64,000 nt of DNA, from assembly GCA_020848545.1 (NCBI GenBank), contig JADLHZ010000044.1, positions 310,001-374,000 on the forward strand, in the 5' to 3' direction. The notes under the pieces were generated by a model. The model saw only the letters and a program-made list of their open reading frames with translations. It did not search any database and had not been told where the DNA came from. A program made the position numbers and the translations under genes. Shown in pieces: positions 1 through 10,149 of the stretch (within the stretch, counting starts at the first letter, position 1; the number at the start of each line of letters is the position of its first letter). The DNA comes from Deltaproteobacteria bacterium (lineage in GTDB: Bacteria > Myxococcota > JADLHZ01).

Positions 1-2
1 CG

Positions 3-2018
3 CACACGATCGATCTCGGCCCTGGCCGCCAGCTCTCGCCGAAAACGTCGGGGGATTGGGTCGTCTACCAAGGTGTCAACGCCGAGAACCAACCGCGCAT
101 CTTCGCGTACAACCGCGAGACGCAGCTCGTGACGGCGATGCCCGAGCGCGGCAAGAACCAGCTCCTCCCCGACATCGATGGCACCCGCGTGGTCTACGTC
201 GAGGACGACGGCACCAACCGCGACATCGCCTTCTTCGATCTCGGCACCAGCACCTTCATTCAGGTGACCGGCGACGCGTATCGCCAGAACTTCCCTTCCA
301 TCTCGGGCAACTTCATCGCCTTCGAAGACTCGCGGGCCGGCAACCTGGACATCTATCTCTACGACATCTCCACCGGCCTGCTGACGGCGCTGACGAACGA
401 TCCGGCGAACCAGTACTTGAACAGCATCGACGGCGAGCGCGTCGTCTTCACTGACGCGAGCGCCGGCAATCTCGACGTCGTCATGGTCACCTTCGACGCC
501 GATCCGGTGCCGGTGCCCGAGCCGTGCGAGCGCGAAGGGCAGGGCACTGAGATCGCCGACGTCACGGGGCGCACGGTGTTCGCGCTCGACGACCCGAGCC
601 TCATCACCAGGCGTCAGTTCATCCTGTGGCCGTTCATGCATCACAGCTTCACCGGCGGCTCGTTCACCTACGTGAGCGATCATCACCGCATCGTCTACAC
701 GCTCGATCTGCCGAGCGACACGCCGCAGGCGATGGTGACGATCCACGCGCAGCTGAAGCAATCGCAGCTCCCGAGCGTGCTGCTCGCGGCCGGGCTCGAA
801 TCACGCACGGGCCTCGTGCTGCGTGCGAACGGCGCTGAGCGGCGCTGGGATGATCCGGCGAACGGTGTGGCAGACGTGACGTTGATCGCGGCCAAATACT
901 ACACACCACTCAGCGACTCGGACGCGGAGGTCTCGCTCGGCAGCGCGCGGGCGTTTCGCATCCCTCCGACGATCTCCGTCAGCGCCGGAAACGGCGGCAA
1001 CCACACGGCGACGCTGACCTACCGCGCCGGCGCGAGCGAAGTGCGCTGCACCTATCGTGGCGGCAGCTCACAAGCCCACCCGCACAACGCCAGCCAGCGC
1101 GCGCGCGGGCGAACGTACCATTTCTCTTCGTGCGACAGCGATGATGATGACGGAGACGACGACGACGACGACAACAACGGTCATCACGGCGGCCACGGCC
1201 ATGGCCACGGTCACCACGACGACGGCCCCGAGGCGGGCGACACGATCAGCGCCGACTACCTGAAGCTGCACGTCGACAGCGGCGACAGCGAGCACGAGGA
1301 CGGTCGCACCGAGCTCACGATGCGGATCTACGCCGTGAGCTCCGCGGGCGCCGATGCTTGGACCGACGTCGTCATCGCGGCGCCGATTCCGCTCTTCGCC
1401 GGCAACAACGAGATCACGCTCGAGGGCCCCGAGTACGGCAAGGCGTACATGAAGTACCGTCGTGTCGACTTCAAGAACGGCGGCACGCTGCGCGCGGTGT
1501 CACGTCCCGCGTGCGTTCCGGACAACACGTTGATCCCTGCCTGTCACGACAGCGCGGCCGAAACGCTCTACGGTCCAGTCTCGTTCGTACGCCGCGGCGG
1601 CGCCATCGAGACCTTCCCCTATCACTACGAAACCACGGCGACGGCCGCCGCCATCTTGTGTGTCACGAACGGCGACGGCGACGGATCGCAGCGCGTGAGC
1701 GCCGCCGTCATCGGCCACAACGGTGAGCCGGTGCTCGGGCCGAGCGCGTTCGGCGCGGAAACGGCAGAGACCGCGGCGCCGCTGATCGCGCAGCTCGTCA
1801 ACGACGGCACGGTCGAGCTGCGCAGCGCGCCGGGCTCGTATCTCACGCTGAAGATCGTGCGCTTGCCGCCGCCGCCGCCCACGCCGCCATCTCAGCCTGG
1901 CCACGGGATTCCGCGCTTGCGCTTGGGCGACTGCTCGGGCGCAGGCGACACACCGCCGCTCTGGCTCGCGATCGTGCTCTTGGTTCCGCTCTTCTCGCGC
2001 GCTCGCCGCCGCCGTTGA
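3..2018 (+). CDS. Beta-propeller surface protein with MYXO-CTERM-like tail (5' truncated)
   Basis: The reading frame is open from the window edge, so the N-terminus lies upstream. The first ~170 visible residues carry TolB/PD40-type propeller blades: recurring 'DIDGTRVVY', 'ISGNFIAFED', 'IDGERVVF' followed by 'N.DI...D'. A low-complexity Asp tract followed by a Gly/His tract (DNA 1138-1230) looks able to bind metal. After a proline-rich stretch the protein ends with Cys-Ser-Gly (DNA ~1930), a hydrophobic segment and a final Arg cluster (RARRRR). That Cys / membrane helix / Arg layout is the MYXO-CTERM surface-sorting pattern of myxobacteria. Cell-surface placement is inferred from it. Substrate and function are unknown. 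Confidence 0.8.
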   Translation, partial: HTIDLGPGRQLSPKTSGDWVVYQGVNAENQPRIFAYNRETQLVTAMPERGKNQLLPDIDGTRVVYVEDDGTNRDIAFFDLGTSTFIQVTGDAYRQNFPSISGNFIAFEDSRAGNLDIYLYDISTGLLTALTNDPANQYLNSIDGERVVFTDASAGNLDVVMVTFDADPVPVPEPCEREGQGTEIADVTGRTVFALDDPSLITRRQFILWPFMHHSFTGGSFTYVSDHHRIVYTLDLPSDTPQAMVTIHAQLKQSQLPSVLLAAGLESRTGLVLRANGAERRWDDPANGVADVTLIAAKYYTPLSDSDAEVSLGSARAFRIPPTISVSAGNGGNHTATLTYRAGASEVRCTYRGGSSQAHPHNASQRARGRTYHFSSCDSDDDDGDDDDDDNNGHHGGHGHGHGHHDDGPEAGDTISADYLKLHVDSGDSEHEDGRTELTMRIYAVSSAGADAWTDVVIAAPIPLFAGNNEITLEGPEYGKAYMKYRRVDFKNGGTLRAVSRPACVPDNTLIPACHDSAAETLYGPVSFVRRGGAIETFPYHYETTATAAAILCVTNGDGDGSQRVSAAVIGHNGEPVLGPSAFGAETAETAAPLIAQLVNDGTVELRSAPGSYLTLKIVRLPPPPPTPPSQPGHGIPRLRLGDCSGAGDTPPLWLAIVLLVPLFSRARRRR

Positions 2019-2078
2019 GACCTCGTCCGCAGCCGCGAGAAAGATGATCGAGGGGACTTTGCCCGATAGGCTCGTGCC

Positions 2079-3482
2079 ATGCGTGCAGTGCGTTCGTTCG
2101 TGCGCGTCGCGCTCTCTTTGCTCGTGGCCGGCGCGAGCCTCGGCGCGGCGGAGAAGCGCCCGCAGCCGGCGCGCGCGATCGAGATCGACTTTCCGAGCGA
2201 GGTGGAGCTCCCCTTCGCCCGCACCTCACCGCTGAAGCCGCTCTCGCTGAGCGCGTGGTGGGTCGAAGGCGAGGTGCAGGGCAGCGAGGGCCCCGAGCTC
2301 TTCGCGTGGGTCAGCTTCGGCCGCGTCGCGGGTTGGCACAGAGAGATCGTGCGTGACTCGGACGGCGTGAAGCGTCCGGTTTACAAAGGCGAGTGGATCC
2401 CGCCCGACCCGGCGCATCCGGGCGAGCTGCAGATCGTCGTGTCGACGGCGCATGGGGGCCGCGCCGTCCACAGCGCGCAGGCCGCCGCGATCTCCGCAGA
2501 GATCGAGCTTCCGGGGCGCAGCGAGCCGGACGCCGAGGTCGAGATCATGATGCACGGCGAGTCGTTCGGACCGGTGCGCGCCGCGCATGACGGGCGCTTC
2601 AAGGTGCTCGTCGTCGTGCCGCCGCACACCGAGACCGCGGTCGCGAAGAGCAAGGACCGCTTGGGCAATGTCAACAAGAAGAGCGTCGACCTCTTCGTGC
2701 CGAAGGTGAGCTCGCTCGCCCTCGCATGCCCCTTCGAGCGCGTGATCGCCGGCGCGGCTCCGCTGCCGTTTGCGATCGCGACCGATCTCGGCAAGGCGAA
2801 GAAGCCCTTCGCGTCGGCGCGCCAAGGTCGCGTCGTCGAAGACGGCGCGGGAGCGTTTTCGTATGAGCCGCCGCAGCGCTTCACCGGGCCGGTGGATCTC
2901 ATCGAGGTGAAGAGCGCGCTCGGCGAAGCGCGGTGCGAGGTGTCGCTCGCGCCAGGCCCCGCGGCGAGCGCGTCGGGCGTGCTCGAGCCGCCGTTCATCG
3001 TCGCCGACGGCTTCGCGCGCGCGGAGGCTCGCATCATCGTCGTCGATCGCTTCGGCAATCCCACGATCGACGCCAAGGTGGAGCTGCTCGAGGCGGGCGG
3101 AATGCCGATCGCACTCACGAAGGGCGAGGGCGCGTTCACGGGGACGTTGATCTCGCGCTTGAACGTGGAGAAGCGCACGCTGATCATCACCGTCGATCAG
3201 GGCGGCCGCTCCTTCGTCAGCGGCTTCATCGTGCACCAGATGCCGGATCGCCAAGTCCGCTTGCTGCCGGTGGCCGGGGTCCTTGCCGTGAAGGTGACGC
3301 CGAGCGGCGAGGGATCGCTCGATCGCGTGAGCGCCACCGACGCCGACGGCAACGACGTCGAGCTCGCGCTCGAAGGCGAGGGCGTCTTGCGGGTGAAGAA
3401 CGCCGCGCGGGCGAAGGGCGACGTGCTGTTCACCCACGTGCCGAGCGGGCAGAGCTTGCTCGTGCACGGAGCGGCGAAGTGA
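2079..3482 (+). CDS. Secreted Ig-like domain protein, coupled to the downstream barrel protein
   Basis: 467 aa. The start is chosen because Met-Arg-Ala-Val-Arg plus a hydrophobic run ending near 'GASLGAAE' makes a standard signal peptide. The mature part is beta-rich, with a middle segment typical of Ig-like or carboxypeptidase-regulatory folds ('VVDRFGNPTIDAKVELLEAGG', about residues 325-345). No catalytic motif is seen. Its TGA overlaps the GTG of the next gene (GTGA at 3479-3482), so the two are probably translationally coupled and may work together at the cell surface. Exact function is not recognised. Confidence 0.85.
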   Translation: MRAVRSFVRVALSLLVAGASLGAAEKRPQPARAIEIDFPSEVELPFARTSPLKPLSLSAWWVEGEVQGSEGPELFAWVSFGRVAGWHREIVRDSDGVKRPVYKGEWIPPDPAHPGELQIVVSTAHGGRAVHSAQAAAISAEIELPGRSEPDAEVEIMMHGESFGPVRAAHDGRFKVLVVVPPHTETAVAKSKDRLGNVNKKSVDLFVPKVSSLALACPFERVIAGAAPLPFAIATDLGKAKKPFASARQGRVVEDGAGAFSYEPPQRFTGPVDLIEVKSALGEARCEVSLAPGPAASASGVLEPPFIVADGFARAEARIIVVDRFGNPTIDAKVELLEAGGMPIALTKGEGAFTGTLISRLNVEKRTLIITVDQGGRSFVSGFIVHQMPDRQVRLLPVAGVLAVKVTPSGEGSLDRVSATDADGNDVELALEGEGVLRVKNAARAKGDVLFTHVPSGQSLLVHGAAK

Positions 3483-6400
3483 AGCGTGCTGCACATGCGA
3501 TCGCCGCCGTCGCGATCGTTTGTGCGCTGCCGTCGCGGGCGCTCGCGTTCGAAATGAACATCAGCAAGCTGCAAGTCGTCAGCGGTCCGATGACGCTGCA
3601 GTATCTGCAGGACCAGCGCTACACCTCGGCGCAGGGCCGCGCGATCGTCGCGACGGTGCAGTCGTCGAGCGGTTGGTTCACTTGGAACGCGAGCGATCGC
3701 ATCACCGTGCGCCTCGATCCGGCGCTGCAGCCGACGAGCGTGTTCGTGACGGTGATGGGCGAGACACCGTTTTGGATGACCGCTGAGCCTGTCGAAGGGG
3801 ATGTCGCGTGCAGCCGCGCGGCGTATGGGACTTGCACGCCGCACACGCCGCCGACGAACTCGATCGCCGCAGTTTATGTGGTGCAGAACACCGGGGCGTC
3901 CGAGATCGACGTGTTGCCGAACCCAGGCACAGGTATCGCCCCGTTCACCGACATCGTCATCACGATCGAGTTCAAGGTGAACGCCTCGTCTGGCACGACC
4001 ACGCAGACCGCGGTGGAGATTCACGGCACCGAGTACGGCTACAACGGGACGACCTTGGCGCCGCCGGCCAATCAGACGAAGGCGCTCGATCCGGTGCAGC
4101 ACACGATCGCGGTGCAGGCGGCGCAGCCTGGCACCTTCGCCATCGCCGCCGCGCCTTTGACCACGGTGCGGCGCGAGCCCGCGACGATCACCTTGTCGGC
4201 CACCGATCAGAACGGCGACGCGATCCAAGATCTCTCCGCCGTCGTTGTCACGCTCGACGAACGTCTCGGCACCGCAGGCGGGCCGATGCTCGCGCTCCCC
4301 GATCGCGGTACGTTGCTGGCCGGTCCGTCGAACAATACGCGCACGTACACGCCCGGAGCGAACGCGCAGACGCAGCCGATCGTCGCCTTGTTCTCGGCGA
4401 CGCACGCGAGCATGACGCCGCCCCCGGCAGAGGTGCAGGTGCTGCGCGGAAACATCGGCGCGTTCACGCTGAGTCCGCAGGCCGACACCGTCGCGCCGGG
4501 CGACACGCGGACCTTCGTACCCGCGAACGCCAAGAACGACGCGCCGTCGATGGGCAACGAGCTGCTCGCGCCGACCGACGTCGCTTACGCGATCGCGAGT
4601 GATGCCGCGGTGATCGGCGCGACGATCGATCCAGCGACCGGCACCGTCACCGCGCGCAGCGACGTCTGGCGCGACAGCGACGAGACGGTCACGATCACCG
4701 CGACGGTGAACGGCAAGCAAGCGACAGCGACGCTCGTGATCACGAAGACGGCGATCACGGACTGCACCTTCACCTTGACGCCGGCGACGATCGGGCTCGC
4801 CGAGGCGTCCCGGCCGCTGCTGCAAGCGCTCGACGCCAGTGGCCAAGTGCGCGACCTCGACGCCGCCTACACCTGGACGCCCCTCGACGCGCTCGAGCTG
4901 CGCGGCGCCGAGCTCTTCGCCAAGCGCGCCGGTCTCGCGGTGGAGGTGACCGCGGCGGCGAGCGTCTGCCCAGGCGGCGGCGCGCGCAAGCAAACGTTGA
5001 CGGTGCGAACGCCGCAAGCTGGCGAGCTCGAGGGCGTCGCGTTGGAGCCCTCGGAGATCCCGACGCTCGTCGTCGGGGCCGTGCGAACGGTGAGCGCTGT
5101 CGGCCTCTACGTCGGCGGCGAGCGCAGACCGATCACGCCGGATCTGTGGACGGCGGGTCCCGGGCTCGAGCTGGTCGACGCCGGTGGCGCGCGCCAAGCG
5201 AGCGCAAGCGATCGGCAGATCCGAGCAGTCGCGCCGGGCACGTCGTTCGTCGCGTACAGCTATCGAGGACTCCAAGCGACCGTGCCGGTGCAGATCGACG
5301 AAGCGTACCTCTCGCTCGCGTGGAGCTTGCCGAAGCGCGCGTTTCGCCAAGGTGAGCTCGTGGCGGCGAAGCTCATCGTGACGAGCGAGGCGACCGGGCC
5401 GCACGCGGGCGTGACGATCGGCGCCGCGATTCCGCGCGGCCTTCGCGCGACTGCGGACCATTGGACGATCGACGTGCCAGCGGGCGGGTTCACGCAGACG
5501 CTCGAGGTGCCGATGCTCGCCAGCGCGATGAGCGGCCGCTGGCGCCTCGAGGCGAACGCGCAGGACCCCGAGCGCGACGCCCCGCTGCTCGACACGCCCG
5601 CGACCGAGCTCGTCACGATCGTCGCCGATCCGGAATTCTCGGAAGCGCTGCTCGTCGGCCGCGTGTTCGACGACACCAACAAGAACGGCCGCGCCGATGA
5701 AGGCGAGCCCGGCATCGCAGGCGTCACGATCGGCCTCACCTCTGGTATTTTCGTGACGACCGACAAGAACGGCAACTACCACGTGCCTGCGCTGATCCCG
5801 GAGTCGTGCGTCGCCAAGATTGACGTGAACACGCTGCCGCACCACGCGCCCTTGACGACGAAGGAGCGGGTGCCGCTGGTGCTCACGCCGGGCATGATCT
5901 TCCGCGCCGACTTCGGCGTCGATCTCAGCGAGCCACGGCCGCCGTCGCTCGCGCAAGATCGCACGAAGGCGCCGCGCCTCGTCACCAAGGACGGCGTGCG
6001 TGAGTACGTGCTGCCGGTCGTGTTCAGCGACGGCGAGCGCCAGGAGAAGCGGCTGGTCCGCGTGCCGCTCGCCGACGTGCGCAACGAGGTCACGGTGCAA
6101 GCGAGCAGCGACAACGGCACCGCCGGCCACTACCAGGTCGTCGTGCGTCGCTACGTCTCAGGCGCGAGCGAAGCGTTCGTCGTCGATCCGCCGTTGCTCG
6201 TGCGGACGGAATACCCGCCGCCGCCCGAGAGCACGCACTTCCTCGTCGCGCTCGGCGAAGGCATCATCGGCTTCGAGCCGCGCGAGAACGTGGCGCAGGG
6301 TCTGAAGGAGTACAACGTCGACGGCCGCCTCGCGTTCGCCTACCGCGGTCGCATCAAAGGCAAGGTGCTCGTCGACGCCGGCGCCGACACGACGATCCGC

Positions 6401-8917
6401 GACGTGCCGAATTTCTTCCAGCGCGACGTGCGCCGCGTGTTTCGCAACCTGGATCCAGAGGCGTACTATCCGGTCTACGGCGATAGCTCGCAGCTCGTCG
6501 ACGAGCGCGAGAGCGGCCAAAAGCTCTACGTGCGCGTCGAGGCCGGGCCGGTGATGGCAAAGTACGGCGCGTTCAGGAGCGGCCTCTCGCAGAATCAATT
6601 CGGCCGCTACGATCGCGCGATGGTCGGCGTCGCAGGGCGCTTCCTTGTCGACCGGCAAAGTGACGCGCACAAGATCTTCGTGTTCTACGCGAAGCCCGAG
6701 TCGCAGCGCGTGCACGACGAGCTCTACGTCACCGGATCGAGCCTTTACTATCTGTCGCAGCAGAGCGTCGTCGAAGGCTCGGAGCAGATCTGGCTCGAGA
6801 CGCGCCAGCAGCGCACGGGTCTGCAACGCGAGCGCCGTCTGCTCGTCCCTGGCACGGACTATCAAATCGATTACATCGCCGGCCGCGTGCTGCTCGAGAG
6901 CACGCTGTCGCCGGCGGCGCCGAGCACGAGCGTCCTGCGCCAAGGCACGGGCGACGGCGACGAGCGCTGGTTGCAGGTCGACTACGAAGTGAGCGCGAAC
7001 CTCGCGTCGGCGCAGGCGCACGTCGTCGGTGGGCGGGTGAGCGAGCGGCCAGTCCAGGGCGTCGAGCTCGGCGTGACGGGCGTCGCCGAGCTGCGCGCGG
7101 GCAACGATCGTTATTGGCTCGTCGGCGGCGACGTCACGCTCAACGTGTGGAAGCCGCTGACGCTGCACGCCGAGTACGCGCACTCCGAAGGTGCGCTGCA
7201 GGCGCGCGCTTTGTCGTACGACGGGGGCCTTGCGTTCACTGCGTTGCCGAACAGCGGCGAGCCTTACGGCGAACCGAAGGGTGACGCGTTCCTTGCGCGC
7301 GTCGGCTTCGACTACGCCGGTTGGAAGGCGGAAGCGTACGGCAAGTATCGCTCGCTTGGCTTCAACGACACGACGAGCGCGGCCGGCGAGCGCGCCTCGC
7401 AATTTGGCGGCACGGCGCGCACGCCCGATTTTCACGGCTTCTCTGCGGCGCTGTCGATCGACGATCTGCGGCGCGAGGCCACGTTCTCTACGCTTGGAAT
7501 CACGGCGCTGCCTGCCGGAGGCGTGCGCCTGGGACGGCAAGCGAGCGAGCTCGAGCTGCAGCAGAACATCGGCCCCGTGACCCTGCTCGCCGCCGCCCGC
7601 TACGCGCAGGTCGCGCCGGGCTTCGGTGCCGGCAAAGAGGTGGTCATCGGCGGCGGCCTCGTGTGGCGCATCATCCCGCGGCTCGCGATCGGCGTGATGC
7701 ATCAGCAGCCCGTTTACCGCGTTGGCGATCGCGTCTTCGATACGCTCGTGCGCGACACGCAGCTCCTTGCACGCTTCGTCATCTGGCGCGGCATCGAAGG
7801 CGAGGCGGCGATCGGCTACGGCGAGCGGGGCATCAACGGGCGCGCGACCGCGATCGTGCCGCTCTCGCAGGACACGAAGCTGACGGCCGGCATGATCTAC
7901 GGCGGCGCGACGGTGAGCGAGGGCCTCAGTGTGGGCCTGCGCCGGCGCACCGCCGAAGGCACGCTGATGTACGTCGACAATCAATTTCAGCGCACGAACC
8001 TGCTCGGCGGCGCGCAAATCAACGCACAGAACAGTCAGCAGCAGCCGTCGATCGAAACACATACGGGCGGCGTCGAGACGCGGCTCTTCGGCGCGCACAT
8101 GCTGAGCGTGGCCGGCGAGGCCGGCAAGCGCAACCCGGGCGGCGGCTTCGACGCGCTCGTCGAACGCTACGGCGCCGGCGTTGGTCACGCTTACCTCGGT
8201 GAACGGTTGACGATTCGCTCGCGGCTCGAGGCGCGCTTCGACGCCGTGACGGCCGCGAGCCCGACATCTGCCGACTCGATCCGCGCCGCGCCGAATCAAC
8301 GCACGCTCGCCGGCTTCGTGCGCGCCGACATTCGCGCGACGGACACGTTGTCGATTGCGGCCTGGTTCAAGGGCAACGCGTCGGTCGCTTTGACCGCCGG
8401 TGATCCACCGCTCGCCGAGATGGCGGAGGCCGCCGCGGGCTTCGCCTATCGTCCTGACGCGGCGTTGAAGCCCACGCTCTTCGGCCGCTACGCGTTCACG
8501 CACGATCGCCTGCCGCGCGCCCAGAACCCGGCGAACGCCGTCACCGACGCGCACATCGCGTCGCTCGCCTTCACCTTCGATCCGTGGCGCTACATCGGGC
8601 TCTACGGCAAGGTCGCCGGCAAGATCGGTACGCTGCGCGTCGCTGGCAACGATCCCATGGATCTCGCGAGCGTGCTGGCGATCCCACGCGTGAACGGCCA
8701 CGTCACCAGCTTCCTCGACGTCTCGGTCGAGTACCGCATGTGCTACGACAAATACGCGGGCCCGAAGCACGGCGTGCTCGGCGAAGTGAGCGTGCTCGTC
8801 GGCGACTACGTTCGGCTCGGCGGCGGCTACAACCACTCGGACATCGGCGAGAACAGCGTCGACTGCAACGCGCAGGGCATCCGAGGGTTTTTCATTCGCG
8901 CGCAAGCGATGTACTAG
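3479..8917 (+). CDS. Giant outer-membrane protein: Ig-like repeats, SdrD B-like domain, C-terminal beta-barrel
   Basis: 1812 aa from a GTG start; the frame is open further upstream but that part lies antisense-like within the previous gene. GTG gives a clean signal peptide (VKRAAHAIAAVAIVCALPSRALA). Residues ~25-700 are Ig-like segments. Near residue 730 is 'DTNKNGRADEGE', the Ca-binding-like loop of SdrD B / carboxypeptidase-regulatory domains. From ~920 to the end the sequence has alternating short beta-strands, with the motif 'SSLYYL..Q.VVEGSEQ' followed by 'PGTDYQIDYIAGRVLLES' (residues ~1085-1145), which I associate with large bacterial outer-membrane proteins carrying Ig/DUF11 modules. 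It ends in an aromatic residue (AMY). The likely role is outer-membrane anchoring or display. No plug or TonB box was seen. Confidence 0.85.
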   Translation: MKRAAHAIAAVAIVCALPSRALAFEMNISKLQVVSGPMTLQYLQDQRYTSAQGRAIVATVQSSSGWFTWNASDRITVRLDPALQPTSVFVTVMGETPFWMTAEPVEGDVACSRAAYGTCTPHTPPTNSIAAVYVVQNTGASEIDVLPNPGTGIAPFTDIVITIEFKVNASSGTTTQTAVEIHGTEYGYNGTTLAPPANQTKALDPVQHTIAVQAAQPGTFAIAAAPLTTVRREPATITLSATDQNGDAIQDLSAVVVTLDERLGTAGGPMLALPDRGTLLAGPSNNTRTYTPGANAQTQPIVALFSATHASMTPPPAEVQVLRGNIGAFTLSPQADTVAPGDTRTFVPANAKNDAPSMGNELLAPTDVAYAIASDAAVIGATIDPATGTVTARSDVWRDSDETVTITATVNGKQATATLVITKTAITDCTFTLTPATIGLAEASRPLLQALDASGQVRDLDAAYTWTPLDALELRGAELFAKRAGLAVEVTAAASVCPGGGARKQTLTVRTPQAGELEGVALEPSEIPTLVVGAVRTVSAVGLYVGGERRPITPDLWTAGPGLELVDAGGARQASASDRQIRAVAPGTSFVAYSYRGLQATVPVQIDEAYLSLAWSLPKRAFRQGELVAAKLIVTSEATGPHAGVTIGAAIPRGLRATADHWTIDVPAGGFTQTLEVPMLASAMSGRWRLEANAQDPERDAPLLDTPATELVTIVADPEFSEALLVGRVFDDTNKNGRADEGEPGIAGVTIGLTSGIFVTTDKNGNYHVPALIPESCVAKIDVNTLPHHAPLTTKERVPLVLTPGMIFRADFGVDLSEPRPPSLAQDRTKAPRLVTKDGVREYVLPVVFSDGERQEKRLVRVPLADVRNEVTVQASSDNGTAGHYQVVVRRYVSGASEAFVVDPPLLVRTEYPPPPESTHFLVALGEGIIGFEPRENVAQGLKEYNVDGRLAFAYRGRIKGKVLVDAGADTTIRDVPNFFQRDVRRVFRNLDPEAYYPVYGDSSQLVDERESGQKLYVRVEAGPVMAKYGAFRSGLSQNQFGRYDRAMVGVAGRFLVDRQSDAHKIFVFYAKPESQRVHDELYVTGSSLYYLSQQSVVEGSEQIWLETRQQRTGLQRERRLLVPGTDYQIDYIAGRVLLESTLSPAAPSTSVLRQGTGDGDERWLQVDYEVSANLASAQAHVVGGRVSERPVQGVELGVTGVAELRAGNDRYWLVGGDVTLNVWKPLTLHAEYAHSEGALQARALSYDGGLAFTALPNSGEPYGEPKGDAFLARVGFDYAGWKAEAYGKYRSLGFNDTTSAAGERASQFGGTARTPDFHGFSAALSIDDLRREATFSTLGITALPAGGVRLGRQASELELQQNIGPVTLLAAARYAQVAPGFGAGKEVVIGGGLVWRIIPRLAIGVMHQQPVYRVGDRVFDTLVRDTQLLARFVIWRGIEGEAAIGYGERGINGRATAIVPLSQDTKLTAGMIYGGATVSEGLSVGLRRRTAEGTLMYVDNQFQRTNLLGGAQINAQNSQQQPSIETHTGGVETRLFGAHMLSVAGEAGKRNPGGGFDALVERYGAGVGHAYLGERLTIRSRLEARFDAVTAASPTSADSIRAAPNQRTLAGFVRADIRATDTLSIAAWFKGNASVALTAGDPPLAEMAEAAAGFAYRPDAALKPTLFGRYAFTHDRLPRAQNPANAVTDAHIASLAFTFDPWRYIGLYGKVAGKIGTLRVAGNDPMDLASVLAIPRVNGHVTSFLDVSVEYRMCYDKYAGPKHGVLGEVSVLVGDYVRLGGGYNHSDIGENSVDCNAQGIRGFFIRAQAMY

Positions 8918-8925
8918 ACGAAGGC

Positions 8926-10149
8926 GTGCTGTCCGCGCTGCTCAAACCGTACCTCGCGCTCGATCGCCGAGTGTATGCGCTCGCCGTCGCCCGCGCGATC
9001 AACGTCATGGGCTTCTCCGTGGCGATGCCGTTCATGGCGATCTACCTCGTCGAGCAGCGCGGCCAACCGGCGAGCGTTTACGGCGCGATCTTCTTCGCCG
9101 CCGGGATCATCGCAGCGCTGAGCCAAGCCGAAGCTGGCGATGCCGCCGATCGCCTAGGTCGCCGCCGCGTGATGGTGCGTGCGCTCGCCCTGCGCGCCGT
9201 GAACATGGTCGCGTTGGGCGCAGCGGTTTATTGGCACGGCCCGCTGTGGCTGCTCGCAGGGCTCATCTTGATGAACGGCCTCTTGCGCGCGCGCATGGAG
9301 CCGGCCGCGGCGGCCGCGATCTCGGATCTGACGACGCCTGAGGATCGCATCGCGGCGTATGGCCTCTTGCGCATGGGCGTGAACGTCGGCTGGGCGCTCG
9401 GCCCCGCGCTCGGCGGCATCTTTGTCGGCACCTCGTACGCGCTCGCCTTCGCCGTGTCGGCACCGCTCTTGCTCGTCGCTGCCTACGCCGCGGGGCGCGT
9501 AGAGGATGCGCCACGAGCGGTCCAAAGCGCGGCCAAGGACTCGCTGTCCGTCGCGTCGCTGCGGCAGACGGTGCGAGACTACCCGGCGTTTGCCGTCTTC
9601 GTTTGCATCGTGTTCTTCGCGTCGTTGTTCACGACGCAGATGTTCGCGACGATGTCGGTCTACGCGCGCGTCACGCTCGGGCTCGATACTGGTCACATCG
9701 GTCTCTTGTACACGGTGAACGGGCTGCTCGTCGTCGCGCTGCAGCTCCCGGCCGTCGCGCTCATCCGCCGCTTCGGATCGCGGGTGACGCTGCTCGGCGG
9801 CCCGCTCGTCTTTGCGCTCGGGTACTTGGGCTACGGCTACGTGCACACCTTCGCCGGGATGGCGTCGTGCGTGGCGCTGTTGACGCTCGGTGAGGTGCTC
9901 TTCGCGCCGGCGCAGAACGACATGGCAGCTGATCTCGGCGATCCCAAGCGCCTCGGCCGCGCCTTCGGCCTCTTCGGCTTCATGTCTTCGCTCGGGGTGT
10001 CGTTCGGTCCGTTGCTCGGCGGCGCGCTCTTCGACGCGTTTCACACCGCGCCGCGGGTCCTTTGGGCGATCATCGCGGGTGGAATGGCGTCGGTCGCGTT
10101 GCTCTTCGGCGTGTTCCTCCGGCGCGCGCCGCTCAAATCACGCCCTTGA
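8926..10149 (+). CDS. MFS transporter
   Basis: 407 aa with about twelve hydrophobic helices. The loop between TM2 and TM3 has the MFS signature 'GDAADRLGRRR'. The GTG at 8926 sits 8 bp after the previous stop, with GAAGG just upstream; the spacing is short, so a slightly later start is possible. The fold is that of a drug/metabolite exporter of the major facilitator superfamily, and the substrate cannot be told. The last 17 bp overlap the 3' end of the convergent outer-membrane-like gene. Confidence 0.88.
   Translation: MLSALLKPYLALDRRVYALAVARAINVMGFSVAMPFMAIYLVEQRGQPASVYGAIFFAAGIIAALSQAEAGDAADRLGRRRVMVRALALRAVNMVALGAAVYWHGPLWLLAGLILMNGLLRARMEPAAAAAISDLTTPEDRIAAYGLLRMGVNVGWALGPALGGIFVGTSYALAFAVSAPLLLVAAYAAGRVEDAPRAVQSAAKDSLSVASLRQTVRDYPAFAVFVCIVFFASLFTTQMFATMSVYARVTLGLDTGHIGLLYTVNGLLVVALQLPAVALIRRFGSRVTLLGGPLVFALGYLGYGYVHTFAGMASCVALLTLGEVLFAPAQNDMAADLGDPKRLGRAFGLFGFMSSLGVSFGPLLGGALFDAFHTAPRVLWAIIAGGMASVALLFGVFLRRAPLKSRP

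Noticed and set aside
2933-3478. Extension of the 1812-aa barrel protein upstream of 3479
   Set aside because: It overlaps the whole end of a better gene in another frame and has an Arg-rich composition typical of shadow frames; the GTG at 3479 gives a signal peptide.
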